From contig JAZNHR010000057.1 in NCBI GenBank assembly GCA_045577075.1, positions 1 through 12,386 of the forward strand: a stretch of DNA of 12,386 nucleotides, written 5' to 3'. The stretch is from SIG447 sp045577075 (lineage in GTDB: Bacteria > Bacillota > Clostridia > UMGS1883 > UMGS1540). This document shows, in pieces, positions 5,987-11,973 of the stretch. Position numbers and translations under genes: made by a program. The stretch's first letter is position 1. Every line of letters begins with the position of its first letter. The notes beneath the pieces are model-generated. The model was not told where the DNA came from and made no database searches. It saw only the letters and a list, made by a program, of their open reading frames with translations.

Positions 5987-8004
5987 ATCGATACCGTTTT
6001 GTGTACTTTCTGCTGGCGTTTTTTGCCCTTGCGACGGTAAGCCGTCTCGTGGATTTACAAATTGTGAACGGCGAAGCCTATTTGCAGGAAAGCCGTATGC
6101 GCCTTGTCCGTACAAGTGCCGTCAAGGCCCCCAGAGGCGAAATTCTGGATAGAAACGGTAAACCCCTTGTGACGAATGAAACAGTTTTTGCTGTTCGTCT
6201 GTATAAAGCCAAAAATATGGATGACGGGGCACTGAACGACTTGCTTGTGCGTCTTTTGGTACAATTTGATGAGGATGGCGCAACTGTTACCGACAGCTTC
6301 CCCGTATTGGGAAACGGGTTTAGTCTTAGCGGGGATGCCCTTGTAAAATGGAAGATGCGCTATTCTCTGCCGTCGGATGCAGACAGAGAGGCTATTCTTT
6401 CACACTTTGCAAACCGATACAATATTTCCGGCGGCATTCGAGGAGATATGCGCCGCGCGCTGATTGGCCAGCGGTATGAAATGGAGCAGACAGGTTTTTC
6501 CGAAACAGTTTCCTATACCGTGGCCACCGATATTTCCGATGCACTGATGACGAGGCTTCTTGAACAGAAAACGGATTACCCCGGCCTTGTCATAGAAACC
6601 TCACCGATACGCCGATTTGTCAACGGGACTACTGCGGCGCACATTCTGGGACAGACGGGTAAAATTTATAAAGAAGAATATGAACAGCTACGTGCCAAAA
6701 ACTACGCCATGGACGATATTATCGGCAAACAGGGTATTGAGCGGTATCTGGAAGACGCACTTCGGGGAGAGGACGGTTTAAACCGCGTGGCGCAGAGCCT
6801 GGATGGTCAAAGCGTTCAAACGGAAGAAGAAAAAGCACCGAAAAAAGGGGATAACGTAGTTCTGACCTTGGATTTGCCCTTGCAGGAAAGTGCAGAAAAG
6901 GCACTGGAGGATGCTATAGCCTATGTGCGCGAACAAAGTGTAAACGAGGACGGGGATGGCGAAAATGCCGCGTGCGGTGCGCTGGCGGCAGTGGATGTGA
7001 ATACAGGGGAAATTCTAGCACTTGCCTCCTGTCCTACCTATGATCCGGCGCGTTTTTATGAAGATTACGAACAAATCAGCAGTGACAAAAATTTGCCCAT
7101 GTTCAACCGCGCCATCGGCGGTGCCTATGAGCCTGGCTCCACCTTCAAAATGGCAACCGCACTTGCGGCACTGGAGGAAGGCATTATCACCCCTGCAGAT
7201 ATGATTGAGGATTTAGGTGTCTACAAGTATTATGAAGACTATCAGCCGATTTGCTGGATTTATCGCGGTACCGGGGAAACCCATGGCAAGGTCAATGTTT
7301 CAGAAGCCTTAAAGCATTCCTGTAACTATTTCTTTTATGAAATCGGCCGGCGGACAACCATTGAAAAAATGAATGTATACGCCCATCTTTTAGGGCTCGG
7401 GGAGGCAACGGGCATAGAGCTTACCGAGGAAGAAAACACAGGAAAGCTTGCAAGCCCGCAGCAAAGCGAGAAGGACGGCGAAAAATGGGTACCCGGCGAT
7501 ACGCTGCAATATGCCATCGGCCAGTCGAAAAACTTGTTTACGCCCTTACAGCTTGCTAATTATCTTGCAACGATTGTAAACGGCGGTACCCGGTATAAAA
7601 CCCATATTGTAAAGGCTGTGCGAGATTCCCAGACCGGTGTTCTGGTGCAGGAAACAAAGCCAACCGTGCTTTCGCAAATCGACATTTCCCCTGAAAATCG
7701 CCAAGCAATTTTGGAGGGCATGCGTGACGTTGTAGAACTTGGAACCGCGAGCACGGTGTTTGAAAACTTTAATGTGGCCGTCGGCGGCAAAACCGGTACG
7801 GCAGAAGTGCCGGGAAGAGCCGATAACGCCATTTTTGTTGGGTTTGCCCCGTACGACAATCCTACCATAGCCGTGTGCGCCGTCATTGAGGAAGGGGTAC
7901 ATGGCGCTAATGCAGCGCGAGCTGTACGGGACGTTTTGCACACGTATTTTAACAGCGAAGTTGAGGATGGTGTGGCGAGAAAAACAAATACGCTTCTGCC
8001 CTAA
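5983..8004 (+). CDS. mrdA: Penicillin-binding protein 2 (class B transpeptidase)
   Basis: A 673-residue class B PBP that cross-links peptidoglycan during elongation, anchored by an N-terminal helix (about 6-24). The PBP dimer/pedestal domain starts with the family motif APRGEILDRNGKPL (49-62). A segment GLVIETSPIRRFVNG...AAHILG (201-223) is typical of PBP2. The transpeptidase domain shows SxxK at Ser386-Lys389 (GSTFK), SxN as SCN at 446-448, and KTG at 603-605. Ser386 is the acyl-enzyme nucleophile and beta-lactam target. The start is TTG at 5983, overlapping the mreD stop as TTGA, with GGGGGAGA a few bases upstream. The cognate SEDS glycosyltransferase gene rodA, often a few genes downstream in clostridia, is not in the window. 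PBP2 is preferred over FtsI from the mreCD context. Confidence 0.93.
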   Translation: MNRYRFVYFLLAFFALATVSRLVDLQIVNGEAYLQESRMRLVRTSAVKAPRGEILDRNGKPLVTNETVFAVRLYKAKNMDDGALNDLLVRLLVQFDEDGATVTDSFPVLGNGFSLSGDALVKWKMRYSLPSDADREAILSHFANRYNISGGIRGDMRRALIGQRYEMEQTGFSETVSYTVATDISDALMTRLLEQKTDYPGLVIETSPIRRFVNGTTAAHILGQTGKIYKEEYEQLRAKNYAMDDIIGKQGIERYLEDALRGEDGLNRVAQSLDGQSVQTEEEKAPKKGDNVVLTLDLPLQESAEKALEDAIAYVREQSVNEDGDGENAACGALAAVDVNTGEILALASCPTYDPARFYEDYEQISSDKNLPMFNRAIGGAYEPGSTFKMATALAALEEGIITPADMIEDLGVYKYYEDYQPICWIYRGTGETHGKVNVSEALKHSCNYFFYEIGRRTTIEKMNVYAHLLGLGEATGIELTEEENTGKLASPQQSEKDGEKWVPGDTLQYAIGQSKNLFTPLQLANYLATIVNGGTRYKTHIVKAVRDSQTGVLVQETKPTVLSQIDISPENRQAILEGMRDVVELGTASTVFENFNVAVGGKTGTAEVPGRADNAIFVGFAPYDNPTIAVCAVIEEGVHGANAARAVRDVLHTYFNSEVEDGVARKTNTLLP

Positions 8005-8037
8005 AAGTGACAAATTTGTAAAATCTCAAAAAAAGCA

Positions 8038-8066
8038 TGGACTATTTTCTGTAAATATGGTATACT
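8038..8066 (+). promoter_or_regulatory. Promoter of minD
   Basis: TGGACT (-35, 8038-8043), 17-bp spacer and TATACT (-10, 8061-8066). It lies between the PBP2 stop and minD, so minD-mgsA can be transcribed apart from the mre genes. No hairpin terminator is visible between the two, so read-through is also possible. Confidence 0.65.
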
Positions 8067-8097
8067 AAACAAAGTAAGAAATTTTTGGAGGAATGAT

Positions 8098-8889
8098 ATG
8101 GGCGAGGTGGTCGTAATAACGTCTGGCAAGGGCGGCGTCGGAAAAACAACGACGACGGCAAACCTTGGCACAGCACTCGCAATGCAAGGAAAACGCGTGG
8201 TGCTTGTGGATGGAGATATTGGCCTTCGAAACCTGGACGTGGCCCTTGGAATGGAAAACAAGGTTGTGTACGATCTTGTGGACGTAATCGAAAAGAAATG
8301 CCGTCTGCGGCAGGCAATTTTACAGGATAAAACGAATGGGAATTTATGCTTTTTGGCGGCATCACAAACAAAAGTCACTTGTGATGTAACTGCAGCACAA
8401 ATGCAGATGCTTTGCCGGGAGCTGAAAATGCAATTTGACTATGTTTTGATAGATTGCCCCGCAGGTGCAGGCACCGGATTTCAAAATGCAGCCGCCGGTG
8501 CTGACTCTGCCATTGTCGTAACGGTTCCGGAAACGGCGGCAGTACGAGATGCAGATAAAATTTTGGATAAGCTAGAGGAAGTCGGCATCCAAAACCGTAG
8601 TCTCATTATTAACCGCATGCGCCCCGAACTTGCAGAAATAGGAGCCGTTTTAAAAGTCGAGGAAATCGTAGAATGGCTTGGCGTAGACCTTCTCGGGGTT
8701 ATTCCGGAGGATGTGGAAGTGCTTTTAAGTAGCACCAAAGGCATTGCTGTTACCACGCTTTCGAAAAGCCTTGCAGGGAAGGCGTATCAAAATACGGCAA
8801 AAAGACTTATGGGAGAGGACGTCCCACTTCTGCCTTTAAAGCAGAAAAAAAGAAAAGGCCTTCGCAGGGTGTTTCGCGGACGACGGTAA
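8098..8889 (+). CDS. minD: MinD-type ATPase (septum-site determination)
   Basis: A 263-residue deviant-Walker ATPase. MinD dimerises with ATP on the membrane and normally recruits MinC to block FtsZ assembly away from midcell. Visible motifs are the deviant Walker A KGGVGKTT (11-18), the switch I region DGDIGLRNLD (38-47) and Walker B VLIDC with Asp119. A basic C-terminal tail (KKRKGLRRVFRGRR) fits the amphipathic membrane-targeting helix. The usual MinD segment PAGIE after Walker B reads PAGAG here (121-125), which is unusual. RBS GGAGG precedes the ATG at 8098. The usual partners minC (just upstream) and minE (just downstream) are both missing; mgsA follows after 41 bp. A MinD-like ATPase with a different partner is an alternative reading. 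Confidence 0.88.
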   Translation: MGEVVVITSGKGGVGKTTTTANLGTALAMQGKRVVLVDGDIGLRNLDVALGMENKVVYDLVDVIEKKCRLRQAILQDKTNGNLCFLAASQTKVTCDVTAAQMQMLCRELKMQFDYVLIDCPAGAGTGFQNAAAGADSAIVVTVPETAAVRDADKILDKLEEVGIQNRSLIINRMRPELAEIGAVLKVEEIVEWLGVDLLGVIPEDVEVLLSSTKGIAVTTLSKSLAGKAYQNTAKRLMGEDVPLLPLKQKKRKGLRRVFRGRR

Positions 8890-8930
8890 AACGCCATGCC
8901 GAAAAATTTTGACAGAATCGAGGGATACAT

Positions 8931-9329
8931 ATGAATATTGCACTGATTGCGCACGATAAGAAAAAAGAGCTGATGGTTCAATTTTGTACTGCATATAAAG
9001 CGGTATTGGTGCAGCATAATTTATATGCGACTGCAGGGACGGGTGACCTTGTAGAGGATATGACGGGTCTTCCTGTGCAAAAGGTTTTATCGGGAACGCA
9101 AGGGGGCGACCAGCAAATCGGTGCTCGCATTTCCTATAACGAAATTGACCTTGTACTTTTCTTTGAGGATCCTCTTACCGCAATGCCGTATGAGCCGGAC
9201 GTTTCTGCCATTTTGCGCCTTTGTGACGCACATACGATTCCCATTGCCACCAATATGGCAACGGCAGAAGTCCTGATTCTGGGTCTCAGCCGCGGTGATT
9301 TGGACTGGAGAAATCTTGTGAGAAGCTAA
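8931..9329 (+). CDS. mgsA: Methylglyoxal synthase, atypical active site
   Basis: A 132-residue protein of normal MgsA length. The enzyme converts dihydroxyacetone phosphate to methylglyoxal and phosphate, an overflow bypass of lower glycolysis that frees phosphate. Alignment by eye to E. coli MgsA has a constant offset of 11: His8 (E. coli His19), Lys12 (Lys23), Thr34 (Thr45), Asp60 in GGDQQIGA (Asp71) and Asp90 (Asp101) are all kept. Two positions differ: Tyr87 stands where E. coli has His98, in the motif PYEPDV, and Gly36 where E. coli has Thr47. The family call is secure but catalytic efficiency is uncertain. GAGGG six bases before the ATG at 8931 supports the start. It follows minD after 41 bp and ends with a strong terminator, closing the transcription unit. 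Confidence 0.9.
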   Translation: MNIALIAHDKKKELMVQFCTAYKAVLVQHNLYATAGTGDLVEDMTGLPVQKVLSGTQGGDQQIGARISYNEIDLVLFFEDPLTAMPYEPDVSAILRLCDAHTIPIATNMATAEVLILGLSRGDLDWRNLVRS

Positions 9330-9333
9330 AAAT

Positions 9334-9362
9334 AGGGGCCCAATTTCTTGCGGCCCCTTTTT
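9334..9362 (+). terminator. Intrinsic terminator after mgsA
   Basis: AGGGGCC (9334-9340) pairs with GGCCCCT (9352-9358) around an 11-base loop, followed by T4. It begins 5 bp after the mgsA stop and leaves only 13 bp before the HAD gene, whose promoter must then lie within mgsA or depend on read-through. Confidence 0.85.
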
Positions 9363-9375
9363 AAATGGAGAAATG

Positions 9376-10008
9376 ATGTATAAAACGATACTTTTTGACC
9401 TGGACGGTACCATAATCAATTCAGAAGAAGGCATTACGGAAGGCGTACGCCTTGCCATTGAGCATTTTTCCCTGCCGCCCCTACCTTTGGAGGTGCGGCG
9501 CATGTTCATCGGCCCACCCCTTCGGGAAAGCTTTCAAAAATATTGCGGTGTGGACGAGAAAACGGCGGAAGCACTTTTGGCAGACTACCGTGTATTTTAC
9601 GGCGAAAAGGGTCTGCACATGGCAACGCCCTATGCCGGAATGGAAACACTTTTAAAAACGCTGCAAGAACGAGGGAAAGAGCTGTTTGTGGCAACGGCAA
9701 AGCCTACTGGATATTCCCGCACTATTTTGGAGGAATGGAATCTTAGCCACTACTTTAAAGAAATCGTGGGTGCAGGCTTTGATAAAAATTTTGATTCTAA
9801 GGATAAAATTATTGGTCTTGCTAAATCCATGGCAAGTCATTCGGATATTGTCATGGTGGGCGATACGGTGTATGATGTGGAGGGAGCCCGGGCAAACGGA
9901 ATCCCGACCATTGGCGTTTTGTACGGCTTTGGAGACCACGCTGCACTTCGGGCATCAAAGCCCGCCTATATCGTAGAAACTGTAGAGGAAATCGGAGGGA
10001 TTGTATGA
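9376..10008 (+). CDS. HAD-superfamily hydrolase (phosphoglycolate phosphatase-like)
   Basis: A 210-residue subfamily IA HAD phosphatase. Motif I FDLDGT gives nucleophile Asp8 and acid/base Asp10; motif II is VATAKP (about 107-112); motif IV is MVGDTVYDVEGA (about 161-172), with the metal-binding Asp pair. A helical cap domain with IGPPLRESF lies between motif I and II, a pattern common in proteins annotated as Gph or phosphoglycolate phosphatase, but the substrate cannot be inferred. Two ATGs occur in tandem at 9373 and 9376; GGAG at 9367-9370 is too close to the first (2 bases) and well spaced from the second (5 bases), so the second is chosen. The stop overlaps the engB ATG by 4 bases (ATGA), indicating coupled translation. 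Confidence 0.88.
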   Translation: MYKTILFDLDGTIINSEEGITEGVRLAIEHFSLPPLPLEVRRMFIGPPLRESFQKYCGVDEKTAEALLADYRVFYGEKGLHMATPYAGMETLLKTLQERGKELFVATAKPTGYSRTILEEWNLSHYFKEIVGAGFDKNFDSKDKIIGLAKSMASHSDIVMVGDTVYDVEGARANGIPTIGVLYGFGDHAALRASKPAYIVETVEEIGGIV

Positions 10009-10604
10009 AACTCAATATACATAATGCCGCACTAACCATTTCGGCAGTACATCCACGGCAATACCCATGCACTGCAATACCGGAAATTGCAATGGCAGGG
10101 CGGTCGAATGTAGGCAAATCGTCTTGCATCAACAAGCTTTTAAACCGGAATAAGCTGGCAAGGACAAGTGCTACCCCCGGCAAAACGGCTACTATCAATT
10201 TTTATAATATTGATGACCAGGTGTTTTTTGTGGACTTGCCCGGCTACGGCTTTGCCCGTGTTTCCAAGGAAGAGCAAATTCGCTGGGGGAATATGATTAA
10301 CACCTATCTTGACACAAGACAGTCCCTTCGGGGCGTTCTGCTGCTTGTGGATGCAAGGCATAAGCCCACGCAAAATGATGTGATGATGTATCGCTGGATA
10401 CGAGACCGCTTCGGGGAAGTGACGGTAGTGGCGACAAAATGCGATAAGCTCGGGAAAACAAAAATAGCCGAAAATCTTGCGGTTATTCGAGCAACCCTTG
10501 AGCTTTCCGAAAACGATACACTTCTGCCCTTTTCCGGAGAAAAAGGCACGGGCAAAGAAGACCTTTGGCAGGAAATCAGCCGCATTACCGGCGTGGAATT
10601 ATAA
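10005..10604 (+). CDS. engB: Ribosome biogenesis GTP-binding protein EngB/YsxC
   Basis: A 199-residue EngB (YsxC/YihA) GTPase, usual length about 195-210. It is needed in many bacteria for a late step of 50S subunit assembly. The sequence shows G1 GRSNVGKSS (about 28-36), G2 TPGKT (about 54-58), G3 DLPGYGFA (about 72-79) and G4 TKCDK (about 139-143), with a G5-like PFSGEKGTG near 173-181. The ATG overlaps the stop of the HAD gene by 4 bases. A strong terminator follows immediately after its stop. It marks the end of the housekeeping block; the AT-rich recombinase/regulator region begins directly downstream. Confidence 0.95.
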   Translation: MKLNIHNAALTISAVHPRQYPCTAIPEIAMAGRSNVGKSSCINKLLNRNKLARTSATPGKTATINFYNIDDQVFFVDLPGYGFARVSKEEQIRWGNMINTYLDTRQSLRGVLLLVDARHKPTQNDVMMYRWIRDRFGEVTVVATKCDKLGKTKIAENLAVIRATLELSENDTLLPFSGEKGTGKEDLWQEISRITGVEL

Positions 10605-10608
10605 AGAG

Positions 10609-10645
10609 AAACCGCTTGGCATGCTAAGACGCTAAGCGGTTTTTT
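10609..10645 (+). terminator. Intrinsic terminator after engB
   Basis: AACCGCTT (10610-10617) pairs with AAGCGGTT (10634-10641) around a 16-base loop that can pair further internally, followed by T6 (10640-10645). It ends the HAD-engB unit and insulates the recombinase region. Confidence 0.88.
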
Positions 10646-10692
10646 GTAAAAATACAGTATAACATTAACCTTTTTATACGAGAGGAGCGACA

Positions 10693-10752
10693 GTGCAAAT
10701 CATTGACAACTTCGTAGAATATTATTATGGTTCTTACAAAATAATAATATAA
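10693..10752 (+). CDS. Possible 19-residue leader peptide
   Basis: A GTG-started reading frame of 19 codons (MQIIDNFVEYYYGSYKIII) ends in TAA 21 bp before the recombinase gene. It is preceded by GAGGAG (10682-10687) with an ideal 5-base spacing, which is better than chance for so short a frame. It contains three consecutive Tyr codons and three Ile codons, and its 3' half forms one arm and the loop of an AT-only inverted repeat. It could be a leader peptide influencing recombinase expression, the remnant of a lost gene, or chance. No homologue is recognised. The TTGACA proposed as the recombinase -35 lies within it, so both readings may not hold together. Confidence 0.25.
   Translation: MQIIDNFVEYYYGSYKIII
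10703..10731 (+). promoter_or_regulatory. Candidate promoter of the tyrosine recombinase
   Basis: A perfect TTGACA (10703-10708), 17-bp spacer and TATGGT (10726-10731, 4 of 6 consensus). The -10 overlaps the left arm of the inverted repeat at 10719-10750, so anything binding that repeat could control it. Confidence 0.5.
10719..10750. repeat. AT-only inverted repeat before the recombinase
   Basis: ATATTATTAT (10719-10728) and ATAATAATAT (10741-10750) are perfect 10-bp inverted arms around a 12-base loop. It overlaps the candidate -10 and lies 11 bp before the recombinase ribosome binding site. It could be an operator or a weak RNA hairpin; no T-run follows, so it is not a terminator. Confidence 0.6.
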
Positions 10753-10773
10753 AAAGAAAAGGGAGTTGTTAAA

Positions 10774-11610
10774 ATGATACTATCCATGCAACACATCGAA
10801 AGGTTCAAAAACTATCTAATCGAGGAAGAAAAAGCATTTGCAACACTTGAGAAGTATATCCGGGACGTAACGGCATTTGCTTCGTGGCTTTCCGGCGCTG
10901 ACGTTACAAAAAAATTAGTGCTTCACTACAAAGAATATTTGACCGAGAAGTATGCACCTGCTTCTGTAAACGCCGCCCTTTCTTCACTCAATTGCTTTTT
11001 TGCATTCAACGAATGGCACGGCATGAAGGTAAAAATGCTGAAAATCCAGAGACGGATTTTTGCAGAACAGGAAAAAGAACTGTCAAAAGGCGAATACGAG
11101 AGACTACTTGATGCGGCAAAGCTTAGGAAAAATCAAAAACTCTACTATCTTATGCAGACAATTTGTGCAAGCGGTATTCGTGTTTCGGAATTAAAGGCCA
11201 TAACCGTGGAAGCCGTTAGAGAACGAAAGGCAACCATAAAATGTAAGGGGAAAATGCGTGTAGTCGTATTACCGAAGGAATTATGCAAGCTTCTGACGGG
11301 TTACGCCAAAATGCAAAACATAAAAAAAGGCCCTATCTTTATCACAAGGACAGGGAACCCACTTGACCGCAGTACGATATGGAAAATGATGAAAAGCCTT
11401 TGCGAAAGTGCAGGCGTTTCTAAGGAAAAGGTTTTCCCCCACAACTTGCGGCACTTGTTTGCACGTACCTATTATACAGTACAGAAGGACATTGTACGTC
11501 TTGCCGATATACTGGGGCACTCCAGTGTAAACACAACACGTATTTACACAATGGAAACAGGGGATATACACCGAAAACAAATGCAGGGATTAGGACTTTT
11601 GCGAATATAA
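10774..11610 (+). CDS. Tyrosine recombinase, XerC/D-like, probable invertase
   Basis: A 278-residue tyrosine recombinase. The N-terminal SAM-like core-binding domain spans about 5-90 and the catalytic domain about 100-275. Active-site residues are all visible: Arg136 (SGIRVSEL), a beta-hairpin Lys at 158 or 160 (CKGKMR), His223 and Arg226 (HNLRHLFA), His249 (LGHSS) and nucleophile Tyr258 (TRIYT). It therefore looks competent to cut and rejoin DNA. It is small and lacks the extra N-terminal arm-binding domain of large phage and ICE integrases, as expected for Xer-type or inversion recombinases. The ATG at 10774 has GGGAG 8 bases upstream. The stop TAA is 6 bp before the left palindromic repeat of the putative invertible segment. 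It is not XerC or XerD by clear identity; assignment as invertase is from context. Confidence 0.9.
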   Translation: MILSMQHIERFKNYLIEEEKAFATLEKYIRDVTAFASWLSGADVTKKLVLHYKEYLTEKYAPASVNAALSSLNCFFAFNEWHGMKVKMLKIQRRIFAEQEKELSKGEYERLLDAAKLRKNQKLYYLMQTICASGIRVSELKAITVEAVRERKATIKCKGKMRVVVLPKELCKLLTGYAKMQNIKKGPIFITRTGNPLDRSTIWKMMKSLCESAGVSKEKVFPHNLRHLFARTYYTVQKDIVRLADILGHSSVNTTRIYTMETGDIHRKQMQGLGLLRI

Positions 11611-11614
11611 AAAA

Positions 11615-11641
11615 CCACATAATTGAAATTATGTTGCAGTT
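11615..11641. repeat. Left recombination-site candidate (IRL)
   Basis: The core ACATAATTGAAATTATGT (11617-11634) is two perfect 8-bp arms around the centre GA. It is the exact reverse complement of the right core at 11877-11894. Including flanks (CC on the left, TGCAGTT on the right) the 27-bp block is a direct repeat of 11875-11901, differing only in the central dinucleotide. Palindromic arms with an asymmetric centre suit a tyrosine recombinase site. Confidence 0.8.
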
Positions 11642-11809
11642 CGTAACTTTTTTTAGAACCAATTTCTAAGAAATACTAAATCAAATGCATTGAATTTAAA
11701 AACAAACATAATAACAAGACCGGTTTTGTAAAATTTATACAACCAGTCTGTTTCGCCACGTTTATTTTTTTATATAAATAACGTTTTTTTATAAATTTCC
11801 CGCAAACCA

Positions 11810-11838
11810 TTGACAAACACTCCCTAAAATGGTATACT
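11810..11838 (+). promoter_or_regulatory. Promoter of the TetR-family gene, inside the invertible segment
   Basis: A perfect TTGACA (11810-11815), 17-bp spacer and TATACT (11833-11838). This is among the best promoter matches in the window. The predicted start near 11845 gives a leader of about 130 bases that includes the right repeat, a T10 tract and a palindrome. It lies between the two inverted cores. Confidence 0.85.
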
Positions 11839-11845
11839 TTCAAAA

Positions 11846-11868
11846 ACATTGATATGTACATACAATGT
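11846..11868. promoter_or_regulatory. Candidate operator 1, near-palindrome at transcription start
   Basis: The half ACATTGATATGT and the half ACATACAATGT form a 23-bp near-perfect inverted repeat with one extra A in the left half, around the perfect palindrome TATGTACATA. It begins 8 bp after the -10, covering the expected start site, a typical location for a TetR-family autorepressor to bind. Confidence 0.45.
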
Positions 11869-11874
11869 CTTTTC

Positions 11875-11901
11875 CCACATAATTTCAATTATGTTGCAGT
11901 T
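11875..11901. repeat. Right recombination-site candidate (IRR)
   Basis: The core ACATAATTTCAATTATGT (11877-11894) is the exact reverse complement of the left core, with the centre TC in place of GA. The flanks CC and TGCAGTT are the same as at the left site in direct orientation. A T10 run (11900-11909) follows, so an extended stem here would act as a terminator. Confidence 0.8.
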
Positions 11902-11917
11902 TTTTTTTTAACATCAA

Positions 11918-11935
11918 TTGTAATGATCATTACAA
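11918..11935. promoter_or_regulatory. Candidate operator 2, perfect 18-bp palindrome
   Basis: TTGTAATGATCATTACAA is perfectly self-complementary and lies 38 bp before the regulator ATG, outside the invertible segment. Its half-site (ATTGTAATG) resembles the right half of operator 1 (ATTGTATG read on the other strand), suggesting the same protein might bind both. Confidence 0.45.
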
Positions 11936-11973
11936 AAAAATGACAACAGGTTTTAACAAAAGGGTCGAAAAAC

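Larger units (their letters stand above)
11617..11894. other. Putative invertible promoter segment (inverton)
   Basis: A 278-bp AT-rich segment bounded by two 18-bp cores that are exact reverse complements, lying between a tyrosine recombinase gene and a TetR-family gene. It contains one near-consensus promoter, now directed rightward to the regulator. Inversion by exchange within the cores would turn the promoter toward the recombinase 3' end. Internally there is also an imperfect hairpin (AGACCGGTT at about 11719 with AACCAGTCT at about 11743) and a small palindrome at 11662-11674. No protein-coding gene is credible inside. Inversion is inferred from the architecture, not seen. Confidence 0.65.

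Noticed and set aside
5438..6115. Minus-strand 225-codon frame across mreD and the PBP2 start
   Set aside because: Long only because mreD lacks stops on that strand; composition is Lys/Gln/Pro-rich without domain pattern and is antisense to two well-supported genes.
11719..11751. Imperfect hairpin in the invertible segment as a terminator
   Set aside because: The stem has a C/A mismatch and a two-base bulge, and no T-run follows on either strand.
11676..11888. 70-codon minus-strand reading frame inside the invertible segment
   Set aside because: No ribosome binding site, AT-rich composition, starts within the palindromic repeat and has no domain pattern.
11615..11901. CRISPR array or excision att sites from the two 27-bp repeats
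   Set aside because: Only two copies, 260 bp apart, so not CRISPR. As direct repeats they differ exactly in the central dinucleotide, which argues against excision; the cores match only as inverted sites.
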